This document shows, in pieces, positions 42,055-51,320 of a DNA stretch of 64,000 nucleotides. The notes below the pieces were generated by a model, which ran no database searches, had not been told where the DNA came from, and saw nothing but the letters and a program-made list of their open reading frames with translations. The stretch is from positions 1-64,000 of the forward strand of contig JAFZVE010000028.1 of assembly GCA_017617995.1 (NCBI GenBank), in the 5' to 3' direction. A program made the position numbers and the translations under genes. Numbering within the stretch: position 1 is the first letter of the stretch; the number at the start of each line of letters is the position of its first letter. The stretch is from Clostridiales bacterium. GTDB taxonomy: Bacteria > Bacillota > Clostridia > Saccharofermentanales > Saccharofermentanaceae.

Positions 42055-42672
42055 ATGAAGATAGCAGTATTTGTCAGCGGCGGCGGAACGAACCTGCAGG
42101 CGATCATCGACAAGATCGCAAGCGGTGAGATCCACGATGTCGAGATCGCAGAAGTCATCGCCAGCAACGACAGTGCTTTTGCCATCGTAAGAGCGACCAA
42201 GGCGGGGATCCCGACTAAGGTCATCTCGAAGAAGGTGCTTGGCGACGCGTATGATGAAGCTACCCTTACTGAGCTCAACCGTCTCGGTGTAGAGCTCGTG
42301 GTGCTCGCAGGCTTCCTGTCGATGCTCGGACCGAAGACCGTCGCGGCATACAGTAACCGCATCATCAATATCCACCCGGCGCTGATCCCGGCGTTCTGTG
42401 GCAAGGGTATGTACGGCATCCGCCCGCACGAAGCTGTCCTGGCAAAGGGAGTCAAGGTGTCCGGCGCGACTGTGCATTTCGTAAATGAGAACTATGACGA
42501 GGGACCGATCATCCTGCAGAAGGCGGTTGATGTCCTCCAGGATGATACTCCGGAGAGCTTGCAGAAGCGCATCATGGTGGAGTGTGAACAGGTGATTCTC
42601 CCGAAGGCGATCCAGCTCATCGCCGACGGTAAGATCGAGGTAGTTAATAATTTGGTCAGAGTCAGGCCTTAA
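42055..42672 (+). CDS. purN: phosphoribosylglycinamide formyltransferase
   Basis: A 205-residue PurN that uses 10-formyl-THF to make FGAR. It has FVSGGGTNLQAI at the N-terminus, catalytic Asn and His in INIHPALIPAF, and catalytic Asp in NENYDEGPIILQ. The ATG at 42055 follows GAAGGAG; an in-frame GTG at 42025 would place the ribosome site within the gene. Third gene of the purine operon. Confidence 0.95.
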   Translation: MKIAVFVSGGGTNLQAIIDKIASGEIHDVEIAEVIASNDSAFAIVRATKAGIPTKVISKKVLGDAYDEATLTELNRLGVELVVLAGFLSMLGPKTVAAYSNRIINIHPALIPAFCGKGMYGIRPHEAVLAKGVKVSGATVHFVNENYDEGPIILQKAVDVLQDDTPESLQKRIMVECEQVILPKAIQLIADGKIEVVNNLVRVRP

Positions 42673-42692
42673 GACTCGGAAAGGATGTATTT

Positions 42693-44237
42693 ATGATTAG
42701 AAGAGCGATTATCAGTGTATCCGACAAGACAGGTATTGCCGATTTTGCCAGAAAGCTCGTAGAACTCAATGTCGAGATCCTCTCTACAGGCGGAACCGCG
42801 AAGCTTCTCGAGAAAGAGGGCATCCCGTGTAAGGAAGTATCCGAAGTGACCGGTTTCCCGGAGTGCCTCGACGGACGTGTCAAGACGCTGCATCCTCTGC
42901 TCCACGGCGGTATTCTCGCGATGAGAGGTAACCCGGAGCACATGAAGAGAGTCGAAGAACTCGGTATCGGCCTGATCGACATGATCGTTGTTAACCTTTA
43001 TCCTTTCAAGGCGACTATCCAGAAGCCGGGCGTAGCCTTTGAAGAGTGTGTCGAGAACATCGACATCGGTGGTCCGTCCATGCTGCGTGCCGCTGCGAAG
43101 AACCATAAGGATGTAACCGTAATCACCGATCCGGAAGATTACGAGCAGGTCCTCTCCGAGATGAGAGCCACAGGCGATACCACTTACGAGACACGTTTCA
43201 AACTCGCTAAGAAGGTGTTCGAGCACACAGCGGCTTACGATGCTCTGATCGCGAACTATTTCCTCTCCGTATCCGAAGATAAGACTCTGCCGAAGCAGTA
43301 CACCGTTACTTTCGATAAGGTAGCGGAGATGCGCTACGGCGAGAACCCGCACCAGAAGGCGACCTTCTTCCAGAACGCTCTGCCGGTTCCGGGCTCTCTG
43401 GCTCAGGCTAAGCAGCTCAATGGAAAGGAGCTTTCCTACAACAACATTTCCGATACAGATGCGACCATCAATTGCCTCAAGGAATTCGATGAGCCGACCG
43501 TAGTTGCTGTTAAGCACGCCAATCCGTGCGGCGTCGGTTCTGCTGACAATATCTACGATGCATGGGTCAAAGCTTACGAGGCTGACTCCGTCTCCATCTT
43601 CGGCGGTATCGTAGCAGCGAACCGTGAGATCGACGGTAAGACCGCTGAGGAAATGGCTAAGATCTTCCTCGAAGTCATCGTGGCTCCGTCTTATACACAG
43701 GAAGCGCTCGATATCCTCTGCGCGAAGAAGAACCTCCGCGTTCTCGTCCTGCCTGAGATCTCTGCTCCGATCCCGGATGCAGAACTGAACTACAAGCGTG
43801 TAAACGGCGGCCTGCTCGTACAGGATCACGACCGTGGAATCTACGACGAGGCCGAGCTCAAGACCGTTACGAAGACAGAGATCGATCCGGCTCTCAAGGA
43901 CGATATGCTCTTTGCCATGAAGGTCGTTAAGCACGTCAAGTCCAATGGTATCGTTGTTGTTAAGAACAAGCAGACACTCGGTGTCGGCCCGGGCCAGACC
44001 AACCGTGTAGGTGCAGCGAAGATCGCTCTGGATTTCGCAGGCGAGAAGGCCAAGGGTGCGGTTCTCGGTTCCGACGCTTTCTTCCCGTTCTCTGACTGCG
44101 TGGAGACTGCTCACGAGTACGGCATCACGGCGATCGTTCAGCCGGGCGGATCCATCCGTGACCAGGAGAGTATCGATGCTTGCGATAAGTACGGAATTGC
44201 GATGCTCTTTACAGGCGTGCGTCACTTCAGACACTAA
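42693..44237 (+). CDS. purH: bifunctional AICAR transformylase/IMP cyclohydrolase
   Basis: A 514-residue PurH for the last two steps to IMP. The N-terminal MGS-like cyclohydrolase domain has ISVSDKTGIADFARKLVE and LSTGGTAKLL. The transformylase domain has MRYGENPHQKATFF, TVVAVKHANPCGVG and the C-terminal GGSIRDQES with VRHFRH. Full length. Followed by two structured hairpin elements, so the first transcription unit likely ends here. Confidence 0.96.
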   Translation: MIRRAIISVSDKTGIADFARKLVELNVEILSTGGTAKLLEKEGIPCKEVSEVTGFPECLDGRVKTLHPLLHGGILAMRGNPEHMKRVEELGIGLIDMIVVNLYPFKATIQKPGVAFEECVENIDIGGPSMLRAAAKNHKDVTVITDPEDYEQVLSEMRATGDTTYETRFKLAKKVFEHTAAYDALIANYFLSVSEDKTLPKQYTVTFDKVAEMRYGENPHQKATFFQNALPVPGSLAQAKQLNGKELSYNNISDTDATINCLKEFDEPTVVAVKHANPCGVGSADNIYDAWVKAYEADSVSIFGGIVAANREIDGKTAEEMAKIFLEVIVAPSYTQEALDILCAKKNLRVLVLPEISAPIPDAELNYKRVNGGLLVQDHDRGIYDEAELKTVTKTEIDPALKDDMLFAMKVVKHVKSNGIVVVKNKQTLGVGPGQTNRVGAAKIALDFAGEKAKGAVLGSDAFFPFSDCVETAHEYGITAIVQPGGSIRDQESIDACDKYGIAMLFTGVRHFRH

Positions 44238-44260
44238 TATTCTATTTCAGTAATTAAGGG

Positions 44261-44342
44261 CCCCGGTAGTGGGATGATCTCTTGCGACTCAGACAGTTTG
44301 CTGACGCAAAACTCGTCGCCAGAGATGCTCCCACCACCGGGG
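44261..44342 (-). ncRNA. conserved nested-hairpin element, copy B
   Basis: Outer stem CCCCGGT/ACCGGGG (44261-44267, 44336-44342) with further pairing inside. On the minus strand the core reads GCGAC, GAG, hairpin GTTTTGC-GTCA-GCAAAC, TGTCTGA, GTCGC. Core spacing and loop bases match copy A, while the stems differ by compensating changes. It can also act as a terminator for purH on the plus strand. Confidence 0.6.
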
Positions 44343-44417
44343 CTTCTTGATGTACAGTAGTTAATATATTTGTGCCTGGGCGTTTGGAGAAGCCTGAATT
44401 AGTAAACACACAAGGAT

Positions 44418-44494
44418 CGGAAACGGAATAGCCTCGATCGGCGAGTTTCGCGTAAGCGAACTGTTTGAAGCCGTGAGAGCCTATTCCGTTTCCG
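44418..44494 (+). ncRNA. conserved nested-hairpin element, copy C
   Basis: A perfect 14-base outer stem joins 44418-44431 and 44481-44494. The core reads CGGC, GAG, hairpin GTTTCGC-GTAA-GCGAAC, TGTTTGA, GCCG. It shares the GAG and TGTTTGA joints of copies A and B. No strong T-run follows, so termination alone does not explain it. Confidence 0.6.
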
Positions 44495-44592
44495 TACTTC
44501 TGTTTTGCAATTATGGGTGTCCATTTGCAGACCCGGGTGGAATTATGTTTTGCTCAGGGTTCTTTTTGTCAGGTAAAGATTTTTTAGGGTAA

Positions 44593-44601
44593 TGGTATAA
44601 T
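44593..44601 (+). promoter_or_regulatory. extended -10 promoter of the zinc-ribbon/PAP2 genes
   Basis: TGGTATAAT at 44593-44601 is an extended -10 element with the start codon about 35 bases later. TTGTCA at 44566-44571 is too far upstream to serve as its -35. Confidence 0.5.
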
Positions 44602-44635
44602 ATCGTTGTTTGGGAAACGAAAGGGGAGAATGAGA

Positions 44636-45958
44636 ATGGATGTTTCAAATTTCAGAAAGAAGTACACAGATGAACTGACCGCCTTTTATCAGGGCGGTAC
44701 TTTTCCCGAGAATTCGTCGGCGGACCTGAGATTTGGTCTGGCGTGCCAGAGGAACCGAGTCAATAAGAAGGGCCTTACGATGGTCAAGAAGTTCGAGAAG
44801 ACCGGTGCGGAGAATGCGAAGACCAGCCAGTTCGTAAAGTTCCCGTATACCTATACGGTCGCATCGAACCGCTGCAACTACGAGACGGATTTCTATAAGG
44901 ACGGAAAGATACTGTCCCGCTCGGACTTCTCGGAAGAGACGCTCTATATGGGCATCCTGGATAAGCAATCCAAAGGCCAGGCTCAAGTTTCCGGGCAGAT
45001 TCCGGGTCAGATCCAGTCAATGGGTCAGGAGAGATATACCTGTAAAAACTGCGGTCACACCGATTTTATGTCGAAGTTTACTTCGGGATGCCCGATGTGC
45101 GGCACGACATATGAGATGCAGCAGAATTATCCGTGTGTTTCCGGTTATTACACAAGACCTACGGTCCTGAGTAAGAAAGTCTATAAGGGTGTCATGAAGT
45201 TCGGCTTCGTGTATTTCGGCATCTTCGGTGCGATCCTCGGTCTGATCGCCGGGCTTTCGATCTCGCAGGAGCAAGGTTACGACATCGGCAGAACGATTTT
45301 CATGAGCCTCTTTGCGATCACGATCTTCGGCGGTGGTCTCCTTCTCTTCACGTTTATCATGTTTAATCTGATGCTCGGCCCGATGCTCGCTGCCAAGAAA
45401 ATGGCGCAGCATAGCGAAGTGCTCGATGTACAGGCGGCAGCCGCGACAAAGACGAGAATGGAAACGGACCTCAAGAGATACGTCCCGGATTTCTCGTATG
45501 AGTTTTTCGAGGAGAAGGTGATCTCGCTGATCCGTGGTATCGTGTTCTCGGATGACAGAGAAAAGCTGACGATCTATGACGGAAAAGATGATCTTTCCTT
45601 CATGGACAATATCGTGGATATCGAGTATCGCGGCGCGGTCGAATATGTCGGAAGCAGCGTCATTGACGGTATCCTCCGTGTCAGCGTCAAGGCCTATGTG
45701 GTCAGCGCCTTCTATCACGGTGGAAATATGGTGGAGTTCAAAAAGCAGGTCTTCCAGGTGATTCTCGCGAAGAAGGTGAAGGAAGAGGACTATGGTTTCA
45801 CGATCCATGCCGTTAACTGTAAGAAGTGCAGCGGCTCTTTCGACGCGATCCATGTTAAGACCTGCCCGTACTGTGGTGCGGAGTATCACCTGATCGAGGA
45901 TAACTGGGTCGTAAGCCAGATCAACTGCGTAGAAACCGCTACGGCGAATAAGTGGTAA
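44636..45958 (+). CDS. zinc-ribbon membrane protein with Tim44-like C-terminal domain
   Basis: The protein is 440 residues. A first zinc ribbon comes near the middle (CKNCGHTDF and GCPMCGTTYE). Two membrane helices follow (KFGFVYFGIFGAILGLIAGL and an adjacent FAITIFGGGLLLFTFIMFN). After them a soluble domain, DFSYEFFEEKVISLIRGIVF onward, recalls the Tim44-like fold, and a last zinc ribbon CKKCSGSFD ... CPYCGAEY ends it. The ATG at 44636 has GGGGAG seven bases away. It is the closest relative in the window of the gene at 48340-49944. Function unknown. Confidence 0.7.
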   Translation: MDVSNFRKKYTDELTAFYQGGTFPENSSADLRFGLACQRNRVNKKGLTMVKKFEKTGAENAKTSQFVKFPYTYTVASNRCNYETDFYKDGKILSRSDFSEETLYMGILDKQSKGQAQVSGQIPGQIQSMGQERYTCKNCGHTDFMSKFTSGCPMCGTTYEMQQNYPCVSGYYTRPTVLSKKVYKGVMKFGFVYFGIFGAILGLIAGLSISQEQGYDIGRTIFMSLFAITIFGGGLLLFTFIMFNLMLGPMLAAKKMAQHSEVLDVQAAAATKTRMETDLKRYVPDFSYEFFEEKVISLIRGIVFSDDREKLTIYDGKDDLSFMDNIVDIEYRGAVEYVGSSVIDGILRVSVKAYVVSAFYHGGNMVEFKKQVFQVILAKKVKEEDYGFTIHAVNCKKCSGSFDAIHVKTCPYCGAEYHLIEDNWVVSQINCVETATANKW

Positions 45959-45990
45959 TTAAGTAAAAAATCAGATTGGAGGGTATTTTT

Positions 45991-46923
45991 ATGAAGCAAA
46001 AGAAATGCATTCTGGCCATGCCGCCGGCGTGTTTCTGGAGTGTGATAGGGGCGTGCCTGCTGGGAATCTTGATCGGATCTTTCTTTGACTTTGATATAAG
46101 CAGGAGTCTGGTCAACAAGACGGATCTCGGCATGTACTTTGCTACATTCAGTCCGGCTGGGGCCTACTGCCTGCTTCCTGCGGGAGGGGCATGTCTCATG
46201 GCCGGACTTCGCAAGAAGGGCGAATCTTACAGACCGTTGGGATGGCTGCTTCTTGTTTTCAGCTGGTTTATGGCTGTGCATCTCTCGGACGATTATTTCG
46301 GAGAGAAAGTCCGCACGATGCTGGGCTATACTGCGGGAGAATCCTCAAAATGGCTTGCTGTAGCAGCGTGGATGATCTGGGCGGTCATATATGCACTCGT
46401 CCCCTTGATCCTCTATCGTTTCCTGGATGATACGGATCCGGACAGATTGATTGCGGTCGGTGCGGCATTTCTCGTCGTAACCTTCGCATCGGATGCGGTT
46501 ATGCAGTGGCTGAAACAGGTGGGCTCACGTCCCAGATATAAGTATCTGCTGACGCTGGATGATCCCCGTTCGGAGTTTCGGAACTGGTGGCAGATGGTGC
46601 CGTACCTGGCCGGGAATACAGATGGATATCTGAGCTGGCCAAGCGGACACATGTCTATTGTCGGTACACTCTTCGCACTGCCATTACTGACCGATTGCCT
46701 GAAGAGAAGAAGTGCTGCTAAGAACCGGATCACTTTTGTTCTGGTTTGTGTATTCGTGCTGCTGTGCGGATATAACCGTATCCACATGACGAATCACTTC
46801 CTGTCGGATGTAGGCTTTGGGACGCTGAATGCTTACCTGCTTACGGTCGGAGTATGTACGCTGTTCTTGCGGCCACTTTCCCGCGAGAAGCAAAGTGACG
46901 AACCGGTCGAAACGGTGGGTTGA
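45991..46923 (+). CDS. PAP2-superfamily membrane phosphatase
   Basis: A 310-residue protein with about seven membrane helices. The PAP2 motifs are KQVGSRPRYKY, WPSGHMSIVG (the SGH motif) and RIHMTNHFLSDVGFG. Such enzymes remove phosphate from lipid phosphates, for example undecaprenyl diphosphate or phosphatidate. The ATG at 45991 follows GGAGGG. It sits between the zinc-ribbon gene and purD. A role in envelope lipid recycling is likely, but the substrate is not shown. Confidence 0.82.
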   Translation: MKQKKCILAMPPACFWSVIGACLLGILIGSFFDFDISRSLVNKTDLGMYFATFSPAGAYCLLPAGGACLMAGLRKKGESYRPLGWLLLVFSWFMAVHLSDDYFGEKVRTMLGYTAGESSKWLAVAAWMIWAVIYALVPLILYRFLDDTDPDRLIAVGAAFLVVTFASDAVMQWLKQVGSRPRYKYLLTLDDPRSEFRNWWQMVPYLAGNTDGYLSWPSGHMSIVGTLFALPLLTDCLKRRSAAKNRITFVLVCVFVLLCGYNRIHMTNHFLSDVGFGTLNAYLLTVGVCTLFLRPLSREKQSDEPVETVG

Positions 46924-46984
46924 GGAGAAACACACTTAAGATAGCCTGTGAGGTTCTTCATTTCGTGCGTTTTTGCCTGTGATT

Positions 46985-46993
46985 TGATATAAT
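46985..46993 (+). promoter_or_regulatory. extended -10 promoter of purD
   Basis: TGATATAAT at 46985-46993 is an extended -10. GGCATG and CATGCC form a small hairpin in the leader near 47002-47032. So purD probably has its own promoter apart from purEFNH. Confidence 0.5.
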
Positions 46994-47062
46994 ATCACAC
47001 GGGCATGGACGCACGTACTGTATTCATGCCGGATGTGAAACAAAGATACCCGGAGGTAATTC

Positions 47063-48316
47063 ATGAAAGTACTGGTAGTAGGCGGCGGTGGCCGTGAACA
47101 CGCAATTTGTTGGAAACTGAAGCAGAGCCCGAGAGTGACGGAGCTTTTCTGTGCACCGGGTAACGGCGGTATCGCGGAGATCGCGACTTGCGTGCCGATC
47201 AAGGCCACTGATGTCGAGGCGATGGTCGAGTTTGCGAAGAAGGAACAGTTCGACCTCGTATTCGTCGCTCCGGATGACCCGCTCGCGCTGGGTATGGTCG
47301 ATAAGATGGAAGAAGCAGGACTTCGTGCTTTCGGTCCACACCAGAACGCGGCGATCATCGAAGCATCCAAGGCTTTCTCTAAGGAACTCATGAAGAAATA
47401 TAATATCCCGACGGCGAAGTACCAGACCTTCACGAACCAGGACGAGGCGCTCGCTTATCTCGAGACACAGGATATGCCGATCGTTATCAAGGCAGACGGA
47501 CTCGCGCTCGGTAAGGGCGTCATCATCGCGCAGACGCTCGAGGAGGCGAAGAAGGCCGTCATCTCCATGATGAGCGAGGGCGTTTTCGGCAAGTCCGGAA
47601 GTACCGTCGTTATCGAAGAATGCATGGTTGGTCCGGAGATGACGCTTCTGGCTTTTGCTGACGGAAAGACCGTCATCCCGATGATCACCTCCCGTGACCA
47701 CAAGCGTGCATATGACCATGACGAAGGTCTCAACACCGGCGGTATGGGTGCCGTCACACCGGGTGCGGATCTGACAGCGGAAGAAGAAAAGGCAATCTAC
47801 GATTCGATCGTCGAACCTACGATCAAAGCACTGGCAGAGGAAGGCCGTCCGTTCAAGGGCGTCATCTACTTCGGCCTGATGCTCACGAAAGACGGTGCGA
47901 AGGTCGTCGAGTATAACGCCCGCTTCGGTGATCCGGAGTGCCAGGCGATCCTGCCGCGTATGGAAAATGATCTTATGGAGCTTGTCGATGCCTGCATCGA
48001 CGGAACGCTCGACCAGGTCGATCTGAAGTGGAAACCGGGTTGCTCCTGCGTCGTGGTTATGGCCAGTGGCGGATATCCGGAGAAGTACGATAAGGGCTAC
48101 GAGATCACGGGTATCGCAGATTGCGGACATCTCGTGTTCCAGGCCGGTACGGCACTTAAAGACGGCAAACTCGTTACATCCGGCGGACGTGTTCTCTGCG
48201 TCTATGCGGACGGTGCGACGATGGATGAAGCGATCGATTCCGCTTACGAAGGCGTGAAGAAGATCTCCTTTGAAAAGGCACATTACAGAACGGATATTGG
48301 TAGAACTCTGAAATAA
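47063..48316 (+). CDS. purD: phosphoribosylamine-glycine ligase
   Basis: A 417-residue ATP-grasp enzyme for step two of purine synthesis. It opens with KVLVVGGGGREHAICWKL. Mid-protein it has PIVIKADGLALGKGV (ATP site), LNTGGMGAVTPG and EYNARFGDPECQ. Full length. It belongs functionally with purE, purF, purN and purH, but two unrelated genes separate it from purH. GGAGGTAA lies before the ATG. Confidence 0.96.
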   Translation: MKVLVVGGGGREHAICWKLKQSPRVTELFCAPGNGGIAEIATCVPIKATDVEAMVEFAKKEQFDLVFVAPDDPLALGMVDKMEEAGLRAFGPHQNAAIIEASKAFSKELMKKYNIPTAKYQTFTNQDEALAYLETQDMPIVIKADGLALGKGVIIAQTLEEAKKAVISMMSEGVFGKSGSTVVIEECMVGPEMTLLAFADGKTVIPMITSRDHKRAYDHDEGLNTGGMGAVTPGADLTAEEEKAIYDSIVEPTIKALAEEGRPFKGVIYFGLMLTKDGAKVVEYNARFGDPECQAILPRMENDLMELVDACIDGTLDQVDLKWKPGCSCVVVMASGGYPEKYDKGYEITGIADCGHLVFQAGTALKDGKLVTSGGRVLCVYADGATMDEAIDSAYEGVKKISFEKAHYRTDIGRTLK

Positions 48317-48339
48317 ACAAGTATTGGTAGAACACTGAA

Positions 48340-49944
48340 ATGATCAAGAAGATCGGTTTGCTTCTTTTAGGAATAGTTATCTTCTTCTTCGGCTTCGGCA
48401 TGATCGAACTGGGGCGGACGGATCCGGAGATGAGTGCAGATACTTCATCTCAGGTGATCGCTTATGTCCTCGGAGGATGCATGATTGCCGGTGGTGCTTT
48501 TCTCTCCGGAATCAAGGGCTATGAACTATACGAGAAGAAGAAAGAAAGCGGAAAGAATCTGATTGCCAAGGAACTTCGCTCGGATCTGTTTCCGGAGTTC
48601 TATAAGATCACGGAAGATAAAACGGATACCGAAAAACTGATCAGAGCTTTTCGCGATGATTATGCGTCTTTCTTCGAGCAACCGGGCGTTCCGGAGAATG
48701 ATGCGATCCAGAAAGTCGCGACGCAGATCTACTGGCATATCCTATCCATCAAGAAACAGCGGCTGGATCAAAAGGGGATCCGCCTGGGTTTTATGTCCGA
48801 ACGGCTGGGATACGGGGCGATCGCGCCGATCCGTGAGAATAAGTATTTCGATGGGAAGTACAAGATCAACGAGATCTCGGAAACAGTTCAGGCGAAAGAG
48901 GTTTTCACGCGGGATGGGAAGAAACTCCATACGAAAAAGTGCGTGGAGACGGCCGCATACCGGGTGTTGAGTGCGGAGATGAAAACGAAGGCGCAAGTGG
49001 TATGCCCGAACTGTGGAAGTGCTTCCACAAGAGAGGACCTCATCGACGGATGTGATTACTGCGGAACGAAGTTTACCATCGAAGATCTGGAGAACCGTGT
49101 TTCCGAGTTCGGATTCCGGCATGATTGCGATGTGGAATATGCGAAGTATAAGTCGGCGAGAAGGAAAATGATTCCACTTTTTAGTGTGATCGTCGGCGTC
49201 CCGACTTTCCTCATCTGTTTGATCCTGTGTATCAAGAACTCCATAAGTAACGGGGATAGTATTATGATCATGATCCCGGCCGTGATGGTCGCGTCGATCG
49301 TCGTGACGGCCTTGACCGTTACTATGGCGCTGATGTTCTTCATCGTTTTCGGTATCCCGCTGATTCAGGGGATCGCTTCGCTGAGGTTCATGAGCGGACG
49401 CATGATCAAAAAGATGGAGAAACAAAATAAGGCGAATAAGAAGGTGGAAGATGCTATCCGCCGGCACGATCCGCTGTTCTCCATGAACGGTTTCTTCTCG
49501 AATCTGCAAAATAAACTGGCGGTGATCCACTATGCGAGAGGACCTGCGGATGCTTCGGCTTTTGTGGAGAGCCAGGCAGCGGAAGCGCAGGTCAGTACTT
49601 ATATCGGCAGATATCAGGATGTGATCGATATGCAGGTCGATACGATCCGGCTTCAGGGATATCAGGTCAGTGAGTACCTGCAGGAGATGTCCGTCGCGAT
49701 GAGATTGTCGCTTCTTCTTGAGAAAAACGGCAAGGTCAAGCGAAAGAAAGAAACGGTCAGGATGATCCTGGTCAAGGACAAGGCGTGCAAATCCCAAGCG
49801 GTCTGCGCTCCTTCTTTCACGAACTGTAAGCAGTGCGGCGCGCCGATGTCGCTTCTGGCCGGGCGGGTCTGTAATTACTGCGGACATAGCAGACGCCTGG
49901 CGGAATACGACTGGGCGATCCGGACGTATCAGGTCATCGGGTAA
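48340..49944 (+). CDS. zinc-ribbon membrane protein with Tim44-like region
   Basis: A 534-residue protein. Two N-terminal membrane helices come near 6-22 and 40-58. A zinc ribbon near 225-248 (CPNCGSAST ... CDYCGTKF) follows, then two membrane helices near 283-305 and 312-345. After that a soluble domain GFFSNLQNKLAVIHYARGP and C-terminal zinc ribbon CKQCGAPMS ... CNYCGHS. The post-membrane region and ribbon resemble the gene at 44636-45958. No ribosome site is strong; it starts 24 bases after purD. Function unknown. Confidence 0.7.
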   Translation: MIKKIGLLLLGIVIFFFGFGMIELGRTDPEMSADTSSQVIAYVLGGCMIAGGAFLSGIKGYELYEKKKESGKNLIAKELRSDLFPEFYKITEDKTDTEKLIRAFRDDYASFFEQPGVPENDAIQKVATQIYWHILSIKKQRLDQKGIRLGFMSERLGYGAIAPIRENKYFDGKYKINEISETVQAKEVFTRDGKKLHTKKCVETAAYRVLSAEMKTKAQVVCPNCGSASTREDLIDGCDYCGTKFTIEDLENRVSEFGFRHDCDVEYAKYKSARRKMIPLFSVIVGVPTFLICLILCIKNSISNGDSIMIMIPAVMVASIVVTALTVTMALMFFIVFGIPLIQGIASLRFMSGRMIKKMEKQNKANKKVEDAIRRHDPLFSMNGFFSNLQNKLAVIHYARGPADASAFVESQAAEAQVSTYIGRYQDVIDMQVDTIRLQGYQVSEYLQEMSVAMRLSLLLEKNGKVKRKKETVRMILVKDKACKSQAVCAPSFTNCKQCGAPMSLLAGRVCNYCGHSRRLAEYDWAIRTYQVIG

Positions 49945-50025
49945 AGTAGTATAATAGAACAAGTGCTGCAGGATGACAGTGCTTTTGGGAGATGAAAAAA
50001 GGAAGAATTCGGAGGAGACGACAAC

Positions 50026-51222
50026 TTGAAGATCGGCATCTATGGCGGAGCATTTGACCCATTTCACAACGGACATCTGTCCATGATCCGAGGCGCGATC
50101 GCAAGTAAGAAGGTGGACCGCGTTCTGGTGATCCCGACGGGGATGCCGTGCTTTAAGCCTGCGCGGAAGGTGACGCTGTCTCCATACCGTTTCTATATGG
50201 TAAAGGCGGCGCTTAAGGATGAGCCGAAGTGCGAGGTGTGCGATATCGAGCAGGTATTCGGTGAGCCGAGCTATACTGTGCAGACACTGAAAAATCTTCG
50301 TAAGCAGAAGGTCGTCTCCGAGAAAGATGAGCTGTTCCTGATGTGTGGCTCGGATATTCTCTTCGAGTTCGAGTCATGGTATCAGCCGGAGGAGATCCTG
50401 AAGCAGTGCCGTCTTCTCTGTGCGCTTCGTCCCGGTATCGATGAGGGACAGGCCAAAAATCAGGCCGCGCATCTCGAGGAGATCTTCGATACCAAGGTAA
50501 AGTTTTTCCAGATCGAGGGCGTGGAAGTCGCGTCTTCCGCGCTTCGCAACCGTGGAGAATGGGACGAGAAAACGGGCATCCCGGAGGCGGTGCGTGCCTT
50601 CATCAGATGTCATGATCTCTATAGTGAGGATGCACCGCTGATGCATGTTTCCGATGAGATGTATAAGACGCTCATGAAGCACTGCTTTACGCTGTTCCAT
50701 GAGCTGGGCAGCAAGCGGCTCCTCCATAGCATGAATGTGTGCGTGCTTGCGACGAGATACGCGATGCGCTTCGGCGGGGATCCGGATAAGTGTGCACTGG
50801 CTGCGCTTCTTCACGACTGTGCGAAGGAACTTCCCGAGAAGCAGCAGATCGAGCTCGCGGCGAAGATCATCCACGGATATACCCCGGGAAAACAGATCCT
50901 GCATTCTCCGGCCGGCGCGGTGTATGCGCGTGAGCACTATGGCGTCGAGGACCAGGAAGTACTCGATGCGATCCAGTTCCATACTGTCGGACGTGAGGTC
51001 ATGACGATCACGGATAAGATCGTATATCTGGCCGATAAGCTTGAGCCGGCAAGGGATTACGATGATCTGACCGAGATACGGCGCTGGGCGGAGACGGACC
51101 TCGATGAGGCCATGATCTCCTGCTATCTGGCGATCAAGGAGAGCTTTAGTAAGAAGGGGATGGAGATCCACGACGATACGAAGAAGTCGCTGGAGTACCT
51201 GATCAGTAAAAGGAAAGACTGA
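50026..51222 (+). CDS. nadD: fused nicotinate-nucleotide adenylyltransferase and YqeK HD hydrolase
   Basis: A 398-residue fusion. Residues 1-200 are NadD (IGIYGGAFDPFHNGHLSMI; SSALRNRGEW), which makes nicotinate adenine dinucleotide. From about 210 the YqeK domain has HSMNVCVLATRYAMRFGG and the HD pair LLHDCAKELP, then HSPAGAVYAREHYG. YqeK hydrolyses Ap4A-type dinucleotides. The usual separate genes are one here. The start is TTG, eight bases after GGAGGAG. The rsfS gene follows, matching the common nadD-yqeK-rsfS order. Confidence 0.92.
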   Translation: MKIGIYGGAFDPFHNGHLSMIRGAIASKKVDRVLVIPTGMPCFKPARKVTLSPYRFYMVKAALKDEPKCEVCDIEQVFGEPSYTVQTLKNLRKQKVVSEKDELFLMCGSDILFEFESWYQPEEILKQCRLLCALRPGIDEGQAKNQAAHLEEIFDTKVKFFQIEGVEVASSALRNRGEWDEKTGIPEAVRAFIRCHDLYSEDAPLMHVSDEMYKTLMKHCFTLFHELGSKRLLHSMNVCVLATRYAMRFGGDPDKCALAALLHDCAKELPEKQQIELAAKIIHGYTPGKQILHSPAGAVYAREHYGVEDQEVLDAIQFHTVGREVMTITDKIVYLADKLEPARDYDDLTEIRRWAETDLDEAMISCYLAIKESFSKKGMEIHDDTKKSLEYLISKRKD

Positions 51223-51320
51223 ATCGCAGAAAAGACGAGAAAAGCGGCAGGGAAAAGTGCATTTCGCGTCGAAAGAAATATGTGTATAATGAAAGTAGAT
51301 TAATTAACCGGAGGGACAAT

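Noticed and set aside
42669..44234. Minus-strand open frame (521 codons) opposite purH
   Set aside because: PurH is certain on the plus strand. The antisense frame has no start signal and reads as low-complexity charged sequence.
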